From positions 682,001-746,000 of the forward strand of contig JAJFZO010000476.1 of NCBI GenBank assembly GCA_021397835.1: a DNA stretch of 64,000 nt, in the 5' to 3' direction. This document shows, one piece after another, positions 27,448-39,700 of this stretch (position 1 is the stretch's first letter; every line of letters begins with the position of its first letter). The notes under the pieces were generated by a model. That model ran no database searches and was not told the origin of the DNA. It saw nothing but the letters and a program-made list of their open reading frames with translations. The position numbers and the translations under genes were made by a program. Origin of the DNA: Moringa oleifera (Eukaryota > Streptophyta > Magnoliopsida > Brassicales > Moringaceae).

Positions 27448-29773
27448 ATGGCGAAATGGTGGAAAGTAGGATTAGCGGTGGGAATAGTGGCCATCGCGAA
27501 GGAAGCGAGCAAGCAGTACGGATGGGACAAAGACGCAGCTCTTAAGCTGATGGAACAATGGTCCGATCGGTTGGGGGCGTGGGCAATCCCAGCATACGTG
27601 GGGGCTCACACCCTCACGTTGGCTCTCTGCCTGCCCTACGCAGTCTTCTTTGAGGCTGGTGCCTCTATGCTGTTTGGATTCTTCCCGGCTGTTCTCTGCG
27701 TCTTTTCCGCCAAGGTGCTCGGGGCGTCCCTCTCCTTCTGGGTCGGCAGGTCATTTCTCTCTTCTCCTCTCCTCCTTCATTCATTTCACTTTTCTTTACT
27801 GGTCCCTCTTCGTCCTTTGCATCCGAACCACCCACTAAATTTTTTCTCTCTTTTTTTCTTTGGATTGAGAGGAGAAAAATAATAACAGTCCTTGATGCGT
27901 AAAATGTCCTCCCGAAACTAAAGAAAGAGGCTGTAACTCAAAACATCTCCTCATAAGAGGAACTAGAATTATTGGAGAAGTTTGTTGTTTCTAGTTACTT
28001 AGCACGCGATTTCGTCGTTTTGGTCTGCTCTCAACCTAAGAGGAGTTGATTTTGACTCCACTTTTTTCGTTCTTACCCTTTTCGGCGTCAGAACCTTCAT
28101 GGAGCATTGCTTCCTCCCAAATGTCGACCAAACTCGCCATCTGAACTTTTTCATAGTTAGAAATGACCTTTTCTGATGGCTTCCTTTATTAACCAGCAAG
28201 GAATGTTTCATTTTTGGCACTTAGAGATTTCTTTACCCGCAAGGTTATCATGACCCATTCAAAAATTCCGTTGTTGCTTTTGTTTATCCTAGGTAGCTAT
28301 GCTTTGCTTTGGTCTCTACTGTATTTTAGGTCTCCTTCTTGATTTTGAACGATGCTATGCCCAAATGTTTTCACAAAGCTTATACTTTAGTGGAAGCTTG
28401 GATAATCAATTTCAATTGCAGCAACTGAAGCATTTCCCATAAATCGAGGAAATTTATCAGGCAGTGTCTCCATAAGTATCTACAAGATATTTACTTAGGT
28501 TACTCTTGCAATTTTCTCAGTATTAGCTTTGAGATACAACTACCTTAGCAGAAATAATATAACTCAGTCCCTTGTGTAACTGTACTCGATAGTGAATATC
28601 ATGCAACCTCACTCAGATAGCTAATTTGGTGAGTTTGAGGTCCAACTGTTGCATCCCTGGTTCCCAACTTAAGATCGTTGGTCTATGTTGCAATGTGCCA
28701 ATAACCTCCCTCTATTATTCTGTCGCAAGTTCCTTTATTTATGTAATGTGGTGACATGCGAAATCGTAGCCTATTCCATGAAGTGTGTGGAAACTCTATA
28801 AATTTATGGGTTCAAAGGTCAATTATTCATACCAATGCTAAAAGGATATAGAGAGGCAGAGAATGATGCTTTCTGGTGAAGATATGGAGCAGCTGAGAAG
28901 GTTGGGTAAATATATCTGCCTGATAAATGTTGAAATGGGTAAGTCATTGGAAAGTAAAGCTATATAAGAACCGATGAAATAGCAAAAGGTCTGGTGAGTT
29001 ATAATGTGATTGTTTAGTTGGAACTTAGCATAGCAAAATAGAAACGTTCGGGTGGGATGGTGCTAGTTCCAATTTACTTTTTTGTCTGTCGTCCTTTTCC
29101 TTTCTTTTCTCTTGGTAAGCAATTTATGTGTATAATTCTTGTTAGAGGGATATTTGCAAAGATGTCACCAAAACTTTATTATCTGTCCCTAATGCAATTT
29201 CTAGACCTGAGAGTGCCTATGTAAGTCTTCTTCTCTGTTTGAGGTTCTATTGATTGCTTCTATGAACCAATTTGACATTCTGTGTCCAGGCTAGTTCTAA
29301 GGAGTTCTAGTTCAGCAATGGAATGGGTTCAAAGAAACAAATACTTTCATCTGCTTTTGAGAGGAGTTGAACGAGATGGTTGGAGATTTGTTGTTCTTGC
29401 GCGCTTCTCTCCCATGCCCTCTTATGTCATAAACTATGCTTTAGCTGCCACAAAAGTTGGGTTCTTGGTGGATTTTCTGTTTCCTACGGTTATTGGTTGC
29501 CTCCCGATGATCTTGCAGAATACATCCATTGGCAGCCTTGCTGGTGCTGCCGTTGCTTCAGCATCTGGCTCTCAGAAATCTCAGGTTTGGTCTTACTTGT
29601 TTCCCCTACTTGGCGTTGTATCTAGCATTCTAATTTCCTTGAGGATCAAAAAGTACTCAACTGATATTACGGTGGCTGAATCTTCTCCTCCCGATCCTTG
29701 TGATAATGTCATTGATTCATCCCAAATCTCAAATGATAGTAAAGCAAATGAAGGCCTGAAGAAGGGTCAATAA
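27448..29773 (+). CDS. TVP38/DedA (VTT, SNARE-associated Golgi) family membrane protein
   Basis: Two exons, 27448-27749 and 29290-29773, join in frame to 261 residues across a 1.5 kb GT-AG intron. The first exon carries an N-terminal hydrophobic segment and the VTT core start (YVGAHTLTLALCLPYAVFF, then a Gly/Phe-rich segment). The second carries RDGWRFVVLARFSPMPSYV, where the Arg-Phe-x-Pro-x-Pro block is the family hallmark, followed by LPMILQNTSIGSLAGAAVAS. It ends with a transmembrane helix and a polar tail. Members are multi-pass proteins of the endomembrane system; eukaryotic relatives such as TMEM41B and VMP1 are lipid scramblases. A scramblase role here is inferred from that kinship. 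Confidence 0.9.
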
Positions 29774-32360
29774 TAGATATATTTAGGATGGATTTTTTAT
29801 CCAGTACATCTCATATTCGTTGCAGAAGATGCATGAATTCAGGTCCATTATATTTGCAAAATGATCCCAGTGTAATTTGGACAAAATGTTAATGGAAGGT
29901 CCAAAGTTTGGTTATCACCTTTCTCACTTCCTTCAAGCATTCAATCTCAAAGCTTAACTATGTTCTGCTCATCCTCCGGAGCTGTTGAAAAGGAAGAGCT
30001 AAATCTGTTGTTGTACCAGCATACCAGTTCAATCTCGGTGCTTAATTACATTCTGCTCACTGAGAAGCTCTTTAAAAGGAAAAGCTAAATACTGTTGTTG
30101 AACTGGCATACAGCAGGTGTAGCCATGTTTGATGCATGGATGAGCTTTTTATATTTGTATCCCATATTCAAATCAACATGAGGGTGTAGATTGTGGCTTG
30201 GAGGTCAACTTTTATCTGTTAGATATTCCATTTATCTCATTATATCTTCTCTTCTATTTTACTGTTCCTTTTGTGATGCTTGGGATGACTGATCCCTTAA
30301 ATATTTTGCAATGCCTGTCCACTTCTTTGGTCTGCATCTTGATGGATGACCTCCTTTCAGCACTGGAAATCCTATGCAAAGATGGTTCCTGGGGAGCCTT
30401 TCATTTATGAAGGTAGTTTGAGAAAACAGTAGCTTTATCAGATGACTCATTAGTTACATCTTGTCCACCCAAGTTTTTAAGTTGACGTTGCTTTGTGCTA
30501 AAAAGGTTTATCAGTTGCTTTACCTGAATTAAATTAATTACGAAAAAAACTCACATTTTTTATAAGGTTTTACTGGCATGTGAATGAATAAACAACTTCT
30601 TTTTTCTTCATTAAAGGGTTTTATTTTCAGGTCTCTATAGTAGGGATTGTAACCATGTATGTTGTTCATTTTCAATTGAATTGATTACCCTGGTGCGCTG
30701 TGACAGCATCTTCTCTTGCAGCTTTGGTTCTGAAGTGCCTTTAAAACAAATTGATCGAAAAGACAAAAAATAAAAATGAAAAAATAAAGAATAGGTTTGT
30801 CCTGTGGATGCACTTCACTCTGTCTCACCTCTTTCTCTTTCTAGCTCTGTCAATTGTATCTCTCATACCCATTCTATTGATAAGTTTCACTTTGCGAAAA
30901 TGTCTTTCTGATTTGGTACCCAGCTCACTCTACTGTCAATTTTTCTGCTGGTGATTTCTGTTTCTGGTTGTTAACTTTGCATCTCTAGTTTCCTGTTTCC
31001 TGTCAGAATTTCTGTCTCCCAATTTCCTCTTTATGTTTTTTCAAATTGAAATGACATCAAAATATGTTCAAATAGGAGCTCTTTGATTGACTGCAGTCCA
31101 ACTTGGCCATTGCCATGTATGGATTGCAACTTGACCTTTGATTTGGGTGATTGATGACTGAATGTTTGAATTTGGTTGTGGCCATGGTTTACTAAAAGAG
31201 AGCATGATAGCTGATTGGGGTGAGTTCCAGGTTTTGAGCAGCAACGTGTTCATTGTTTGGAGATGTTGTACTGAGTTGAAGATGGGTACAGCATTTGCCA
31301 TTGCCACTAAGAGGAAGTGTGAGATACAAAATATTGAAATTGTGGGAAGATACCATTATTATGTATGAGATGCTTGTTGGAGTTAGATGAGCTTTTGAGT
31401 TAAAACTGTACTTTCTCTTACTATGGTTCCTGTGATTGAGAGATTGATTGTAGTGTGAGTGTGAAACTTGATATTATGGGATGAAGGAACCTGAGTAACA
31501 CAACACCCAGAATTGTGACATAATAGTAATGTTTCCAGACAAAGATTTTGGGGATTTTAAGAGCTTATTTTGAATGGGATGAGTGAAGGGGTGCATCCTG
31601 AAAATTTGTAATTTATGCCTTTATGGTGATGAAAATAAGTAATCTGAAATAATCAAAACAAAATATGTTGAGTTGTATTGAACTTTTTAAAGATGCTTTG
31701 AGGTGATAATTTAATAAAATTAAAAATTAAGATTTCCTCAAGACGGTGCATTAAAATGGCTTTGGCTTATCTATCCTCAAGTTGCATGTTTAGATGGAGA
31801 GCTGATTGTTAGGAATTTATGGCTTTCACGTGAATTTATGTTGTCTAATAGTCAAATATTCTGACTTCGTTGATTGTCTTTTGCTATCTTTTTTCCACTT
31901 GCAGGCATCAAATGTCAACAAAAAGGCAGATTTCACTTTTCTTTGAGTTAATCTCCGTGACAAATGCAATTCATTCCCAACAAACAAAATCTCTTTGTCA
32001 ATCTTCAATCAGCATTGGGTAGATCCGTTTCAACTTAAAACTCCGTGGTAAGCACTCTTAGTGCCTCACCCTGTTCAGAGGAAAAGGAGAAGAGAGGGGA
32101 CAGAGTAACACTTAGGGTAGAAAAAAACAAATTGGAAAAAATGTTTGAATTTATACCAGAAGGGAATCTTCTCACTAATTTATGGCACATTTGGGGGCTG
32201 CTAATCACCTCAGAGTGATCAGTTTCAGTGCTGCTGATGCCTAATCAATTAATAATAATTCCTATACAAAGTTAAAAGAAGAAACAAACAATTTAGCTAC
32301 AGAGTAGAGTAGTTGGGTATTGATATATAGGATAGAAGCTGATTGGTAGCCTTTCTGGAA
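29774..32360. other. Convergent intergenic region between TVP38-like and RBOH genes
   Basis: The 3' flanks of two converging genes, 2.6 kb. Composition is moderate to AT-rich with no recognisable exon on either strand. An imperfect tandem duplication lies at 29941-30116. Confidence 0.65.
29941..30116. repeat. Imperfect tandem duplication, two units of about 88 bases
   Basis: Unit 1 (29941-30028) and unit 2 (30029-30116) start with TCAATCTC and align through TTCTGCTCA, AAAAGGAAGAGCTAAAT versus AAAAGGAAAAGCTAAAT, and CTGTTGTTG, ending near CAGCATAC versus TGGCATAC. The copies differ at many positions, so the duplication is old. It lies just past the TVP38-like stop codon, possibly in the 3' UTR or flank. 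Confidence 0.8.
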
Positions 32361-35300
32361 CTAGAAGTTCTCTTTGTGGAAATCAAACTTGGTGGATGTC
32401 TTGCGGGAAAAGTCCAAAGCTAGTTGCTTTAGCTCTTTTGTGAGTGCCGGTGCCCCACAGTAGAAAACTCCTGCAATCATTCAATTGGTTTTAGCAGAAA
32501 GTGATTACCATTACCATATTGGAAAAAAGAAGATGAAAGGTTGGTGAACTTACCAACACGAGTATCAGGATGGTGGAGAGCAATCTTCTTGTACACTTGA
32601 CGCCAGTTGGGCTTGGCGAAGTGGGATTTCACACGGGTCCCTGAAACCACGTCCACACCGCTCTTCGCATGGTGCAGAGACTGCAGCATTGCTATCAGAG
32701 CAGACCTTGCGTCACCTTCTTCGTACACGCTCGTACAGTAGTTGTGAAGCTCTATTATCCTCTTCTCATCCATCTCGGCCACCTCGTTCATTATCCCTCT
32801 GAACCACTCGAATGACCCCTGCTCCCTTGTCACCCAGTAGAAGTAGGCCTTCTGGGTCTTGAACCCTCCTCCTCCTCTGCTGTTCTTGTTCTTGTTATTG
32901 TTACTATTAGGTGTCGATGCTCTTCCGTTCTCCACTTCTGCCTCCTCTTCCATCTTCATGTTGTTGATGATGTCCTTCACTATGCTGATCATGGGAGTCG
33001 CCCCAATCCCCAGCCCCACCAGCAGCACTACATCGTATTTCTTGTAGTCCTGAGCTGGAGCCCCGTATGGACCGTCAATCAAAATCCTCGGAAAGCTGCA
33101 TGCGTGTTTATCAATTCATTCATTAATAAAAAAAAGCAGCCACCAATTTATGCACATTTTTAATGAAATGCCGATAAGACGCTCCAAATCCAAAAGCATA
33201 TCTCATAATTCTGTGCCTAATATTAATACATTTGGTCCCTATCATGTCCCCCTATGCACCTTTAACTAAATGATCACTACCATATTCCTTTTCCATTGAA
33301 ACATTTGGCAAGAAGGCCCTACAAAACCAGAAATGATCATTTGGGTATCAACTATCAAGATTCTGCACTTAACATATGCGTTACACCTTGGATGGGGCTG
33401 TGAATCAACTAAAAATTTAAGAAAAAGTTACCTAGGGTTGTTCCCCCCTTGCATATTATCTGCTCTGAGTAGTCCGCTCTTCCCAGCAGGAGGAGGCTGA
33501 CATACCTAGCCATCACAGACATGTCACTCTCATCAAAGTTAGTAAAATCATCCTTTAAGTCAAATTAAGGGGCTGAACTGGAGTTGTTGAAAACTGTGAA
33601 ATACCTCAGAGAAAACCGTTTTGAGCTGTCGCGTCCAATCGCCGAGTGTTCGGATGTGAACGCTGAGATAATCATCCCCTGGTGCCGAAGTTATGGAAAA
33701 TGGGTGCCTGTGTTTACATCACTTGTTGCTTAGGGTCTCGCAAATGCCGTAACTAAACTCAAATATGGCAAAAATTAGCTCGTGGATATGGTACGTACCA
33801 TTCGAAGGGAGAAACAGCAGCGCAGTTGACGAACATGTACTGCCCACTCTTGTATTTGAAGCCCTGTGGCTTTGACATGTGCAATGCGAGCACGTTTCCG
33901 GGATAAACGGCAACCTTGAGAATCTTAACTGGCTTGATGCTTGATCTGAAAGCTCTAATCAATCTTTCACAAGAATAAAGAAGAACCGGCACTGCCAGAT
34001 ACATCCATGTCTGCATTGATACACGTGAAAGTTTGACTGTCAGAAGAGAGTATACATACCCCACAGCACCAGTAAGGAACATGGCAGACAATTAAGGGGA
34101 GATATATGAAGACAGGAGAGCTCACCGTTTTCTGATACCAGATCTTGGTGAGGTAGAGATAAATTCCATGGACGATAAGAAGAGCGTAGACGATAACGAA
34201 AAGGTGATGGGAATACCAAAAGGCGTTGAAGCCGGTCAACTTTTTCAGGAATTTTGGCAGGTTGAGTTTATTACGTCTAAACCAAGGGGTTGCCAGCGTG
34301 AAGGCTATGGCCATCAGCACCACCATGATAATGCCTGTAACGCCTTCCACTCCCTTCAAGAACCACCAGTAGTTCGGAGGCTGCTCCTCTCCAAAATATG
34401 GCTTCATGGGCTCGTACTCATCTTCGGTCGCATCAAGCAGTCGTGGAAAATCACATGCTAAATGCGCACCTCCGTGTAGAATAATCCCAACTACGATCCC
34501 AGTTGCAATCACCTGAACCATATTGCGGTGTCCTTTCAGATAAACTATAATTGACAACGTATGCCACGTAGAACATTTCGACCAGTAATTAGAATACCTA
34601 TACCATGCACTTAAATTAAATTTGATTTACCATACCTTATGAAAGTTTAGGTTGTCGTCAAATGGAACAATAACTCCTAGTTTAGTCTTGTTTCTTAGCC
34701 AAGTGATGGTGTTCCGGCAGACTGGTAGCAAAATCAATGCCATATTGAACTTGAGAGTCTCGGCACCTCCTTTGGCAACACAAACACAGTATCCCATCAC
34801 ACCGAAGGCGGCCTTGTGACGGTACTGCACAAACTTGTATGCAAAAAGACCACCCACGATCCCAAGCCACAGCATCATAATCCACATTCTTTGCCAGTTA
34901 TCCATTACGAAGTACTTAGCCTTCTGGTACCATCTTCTTAACGGGTTATTCTCCTGTGTAGGTTTCAGCTTCTGGCTCAATAGCTGACTCAAAATCCGGC
35001 TATCTCCTACCCTCACTGATTGGTTTGGAGCTTGTAACAGCAATGTTTCCAGGTTCTGGACCTGTTCAGCGTCAAACAACAGCCAAAGAGATCCTCATCA
35101 GATATTGCAATCTTACAATAACAATAGATTTTGGTTGTCTTACTATATAGTCTGCTCGTAAGACTGCAGCACCATACCATGATGTATCCAGCATTTTCTG
35201 GGTCTAATTCCTCCATGATCAAGGCCGCATACTCCTCGGCTTGTTTCTGAATGTTGGAAAGCTTGTTTGCTGAAGCACTGAGACTGATAATCTACAGGTC

Positions 35301-36631
35301 AACATAAATTCCCACATGCAGAGTTAATTTTCACATACAACAGTTACTGATACTAACAGTAAGAGAGAATTGCAGTAATTCTATTTCTTATTCAAAGGCT
35401 ACTAATGATTGTAATTGATGGATAAACTAGCAGAGCCAGTTTCAAATTTAGTTGAATGTGGACAATCTGACCAAGTATTCGGTTTCCCACCTCTCTAACT
35501 TCTTCTTCCGTAATTCTTCCATCAGCGTCTTTGTCCACCCTGCATCGTCATCGATTTTGAATTAGTATTTACAATGTAAATAAATCAAAGGAAATTGAAT
35601 ATAAGGGAAGTAAATACAGTTTCCACAGAGACAGGAAAAATTTACATGTCAAAGAAGGTTTGGAGCTTGGAGTCGAAGCTATCATCGGAGATTTGGTCCC
35701 AGAACAGTTTGAGCTGTATTTTGTTAATTGAATCACCACTTATGTTATGTCTCCGAGCAAGCGCACGAAACAGCTCACCTGCGAACTCTTTGGACTCTCT
35801 ATTCATTCCTGTTGTTCAAAGGAAAAAAAAAAAGAAGAAAAATTGTAACTAACCAAACATATCGTGTGTATATCAGAAGATCACGAAAAACAGAAAGAAG
35901 GTAGTTCTGGATCTCATCAAACATTAGAGTTGAGAGAACAGTTGTGCACAGAGGACGGAAGGAAAAAGTGCTTAAGATAGTGAATCAGCAGTACCTATGC
36001 ATTCCCCGAAGAGGGAAGAAGGAAGAAGGCCATTGGTAGAGGCAGTGAGTTCATCGAAACGCTTCTCCACGGAGGGCCACGCGCTGCTTCCGGCGGATCC
36101 CGTCTTGGTGGTGATGAACTTGAGGCCTTTCAAGGCATGAGCGGCGGCCGACTTAGTCCTATCGAAACGCCTAGCAGAGGGCCTTCTAGAGAGCACTCGC
36201 TTGAGCTCCTGAGACACCTGCTTGATCTGGGAGGAAGTGTTTCGAAACAACAAAGCCCCGAAGGAGGAGGACTTGCTCTCCAGGGTCTTCTTGGCGAGCA
36301 GTGCGAGCTCAGGCTCTTCGTGGCCCGCTCCATGGACGCTGTGGACCGCAACAGAGTCGTCGCGAATGTCAAGAGTGATTTCCACGTATGCTTCGCTGCT
36401 GTCGGCGCCAGGGTTGCCGTTGAGAACATTGCTAGTGCTGGTAGTTGAGTTGGTGTTCTTAATGGTGGTGATCTCTGGAGGGATATTGAACCTGGCACTC
36501 TTCTTGGAAGTTCGTTTGGTGGTGAGAGGTGCGCCCAACGGCCCGCTGAAGGCCGCTCTGTCGCTTGCTATGCTTTCGGTGTCGGAGTTGTTGTCGGAGT
36601 AAGCCCCCCTGGCATCCTGGTCGCCTCTCAT
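32361..36631 (-). CDS. RBOHD: Respiratory burst oxidase homologue, RBOHD type (NADPH oxidase)
   Basis: Eleven exons on the minus strand give 938 residues: 36631-35995, 35808-35646, 35539-35491, 35291-35178, 35061-34636, 34512-34126, 34010-33799, 33707-33605, 33505-33432, 33095-32554, 32470-32361. The plasma-membrane enzyme transfers electrons from cytosolic NADPH through FAD and two haems to apoplastic oxygen, making superoxide for defence and signalling. The N-terminus has [18 protein letters not shown] and [18 protein letters not shown], both typical of RBOHD. EF-hand 1 ([12 protein letters not shown], about 269-280) is canonical, while EF-hand 2 (DPENAGYIM) is degenerate. The six-helix haem core is complete. 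FAD binding is [14 protein letters not shown] binding [15 protein letters not shown], and the C-terminus FDFHKENF. An Asn/Lys-rich insert lies in the NADPH lobe. Phosphorylation in the N-terminal tail is known for the family. Confidence 0.96.
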
Positions 36632-36770
36632 CTCTTTCTGCCCTCAAAAAAGGAAATTTTTTTTTTTCTTTTATTCAAATAGCACGTACTGTGCGGGGAA
36701 ATTCCTGATGGAAGAAGAAAAAGAGATTGGATGAAATGACTTGGGTTACAAATTGGGGAATTTTAAGTAG

Positions 36771-36782
36771 TAATATATATAG
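36771..36782 (-). promoter_or_regulatory. TATA box of the RBOHD-type gene
   Basis: The minus strand reads CTATATATATTA, about 140 bases before the start codon at 36631. This spacing predicts a leader of roughly 110 bases. Confidence 0.6.
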
Positions 36783-39700
36783 AAGGGAGGTGGGGGAGAC
36801 TTTTCTCTCTACAGTTAGGCATCTTTCAACAATGGACGCCTCTGGGTTTTTTTTTTTTTTAAATAATTTACAGAATACGCACAGCAGCACATGAAGTCGG
36901 GTTGAAGAAGGCTGTAGGAAGGAGGGAGGTTGGCGGTCAAACGCCATTGGATGACCTCAGAAATATTGCTTTCAATCTTTCTCTTTTGCATAATAATTAA
37001 ATATTCATCACAAAATTGTGCTATACTCTTTTTGATTGAGTGATATAATTAATTAATTAGTGGAGAAACCATAATGACAAAATGATAATTAAATTGAGGA
37101 GAATTTGAGCCCACCAAGCTAAATATTTACATGTTAAAAGGAAAAGAAATGTCCTGAGACTTTCGAATTCATTCAAATAAAAGCTTCCATGGATACAAAT
37201 TGTAAGACAGCGAAAGATCAATTCTTCTAAACATGGTAAACAGTCTCTTCCGACCTACACACGTTCGTTGATTTGTATGTCCTACGAATACAAATCAATT
37301 ATACGCCATCAATAAGACATTAATTTGCAAGTTCTCCGTTTCACAACATTATTCAGCTCAAGCTTTGGGTTGGTTTAACATCTTTTAATTGTTTTGCATG
37401 CATACATATTATCATTAATTATAACTTAATTTAATTTGTTGTCCACATCCACGACAGAGACTCACCAAAAAAAAAAAGGGACTCCAAAATGCACTCAAGG
37501 ATCTGGAATTTAACAAGATCACCAAGTGTTCACATAAAGAACACCAGCTTATGTTTGAGCTCAAACCCATATTTTATAATAACTAAATAATCTCACCCAA
37601 CATGATAGAAAATATCTTAATTAATTCCCCGTCCACTAAATCTTTTACTGTTGATGGTGGTGATTAGAGCTACATACAATAATGCAATTAAATATTGTAT
37701 GGGTCATTTCTGTCGTCTTTCCTATGCTATAACCACTCTTCTATACACTGTAAGTTACTTTTTTTTTATAAAAAAAAAAATAGTTTTTTTATGTCATTAA
37801 CTCTTTTAACTTTTTATTTCCTGAATTTAGAGAAGGAGTTGACTTTCTCTGTTATCCTTATCTCAATCCTCTGGTTGAAGCCACGAGCCTAATAACATCT
37901 TTTCTCTAGATGTGTGGAGCAGACGTTATCTGCATGCACAAATTGGAAGCCTCGAGCTGTGGATTCAGCACAAGTTGTTGTTGAGGGCACAATCGCTTCA
38001 CCCATCTGACTTTTGAAACGTAATTTAATGTGATATCCTTAAACAACTCCTAGTTTCGATCAGCAGTTTATGAGACGTATTTCCATTACGAGGCAAATAA
38101 TGCATGCTAAGACCCTCCTCTAACATTTTCTTTCCGATTTTGGGAAAAGCACGAAGTAGGAATATGCTGTACTGGACCAGATTCGTAGCCAGACAGACCG
38201 AGTAAGCATGTTCAACAATACGAGCTACTGTATTTAATGATGAACCGATTGATGATGCAATCTCCCACTTCCCTCAAACTTTAGCTTCAATGAATATCAA
38301 TCGCAAGCAGAGACAGAAAGGCTGAAACAGATTGGATTTAACTGTGCCGAGTGGTGGAGTTCCTGTCGGAGTTCTCTTCCTCCATCTGTAATATGCGTGT
38401 ATAACTGATTGAGAGGAAATTGGCGTGGGACGGAGAAAGAGTCTGAAAAGTGCAAAAGCAAGCAAGCAAGCAAGTTGAGGGTCGCAATGGGAACCCGAGA
38501 AGACAAGAGAAGGCCTTCCTTTTAGGAGCAGTGAGAGAATGGGTTGACTTTGACTCGTTAATATCTTCTAGGAACGCGGATGCCAAAAGTTTGGACCAAA
38601 TTCCATTTCTTCGATTACTTTGACCGAACCCACTTCCTCTCTGTTTCTCATCTTTTGTTTATTTTCATCACATGAATTTGGGGCATCTCATGTCACTTAA
38701 CAAAAACTTGACACTTTTATCTTATTTTTCTACTTTAGCAACGCCCGTACGCGCTTTTGCCTTTTTGGGTAATATCAGATGGTGCATTGAATTTAACCAT
38801 ACCTAACACAACACAATCATCATAGACAAAATCATTAGTTACATGTTCCATCCAAATTATTAATCCTGGTGTTTCTTGTTCATCGTTATCCCGTTTCGAT
38901 AATTGTAATATAACAAAGTGTTTATATATATATATATATATATTTCAAATCAAAAGATTTATTTTACTTTAATTTTTTATATTGAGTTAGTATTTCAAAG
39001 TTGAGATCTCGACATTTAAAAATACGATCATGATATTTAAATAAGACTCAATTATGTTAGTCATGTTTTTCCAATCATAATAATCTAAAAATTCAACAAG
39101 CTTTCTTAACTTAAATTTTTCGATAATATAAAATTATGAATAAAATAAAAATTTAAAATCTACAAATAAAGGAGGTCTTTACGATTGAAGCTGAAAAGCT
39201 CTTTAACGAAAACACATCACTATATCATCGTGTGTATCGTTTACAATTATCCAAATGATATTAAGGAGTCTTGAGTTTGTTATCATTTGCCCAAATGGAT
39301 TATGCATTAGATTTCGAAGACCGTTTTGGGCCTCCTCCTGTGTTTGTTGCGTGAGTGGGTCTGTGCCCATACACTTCAACAAGCCCATGTTCACTTTCCA
39401 TTATTGCAAAACCCATCTCAAATTGGTAATTACAACGAATTTGTTTCCAATTATTTTTTTTTGAAAAATAAATAATAATTTAATTTTTCCAAAAGGATGC
39501 AGTTGTTCACGTAATTGAATAATCAAAATTTCATGATTTTGACATAAACATGAGATGTAATCAATTGCCGAAAATGAGGATTTTGATTTAGGTTTTGTTT
39601 CAAATGGAATTTGGAAATTTCTGAAAATCGAACCAATCTATTCAAAGAAGGCATCAACCCAAACTTGGCGCCGCTGAAGTTTCTCTGAAAATGATTGAAA

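Noticed and set aside
36130..36602. Long frames on both strands inside RBOHD exon 1
   Set aside because: They are shadows of the GC-rich first exon, whose own frame gives the full RBOHD N-terminus.
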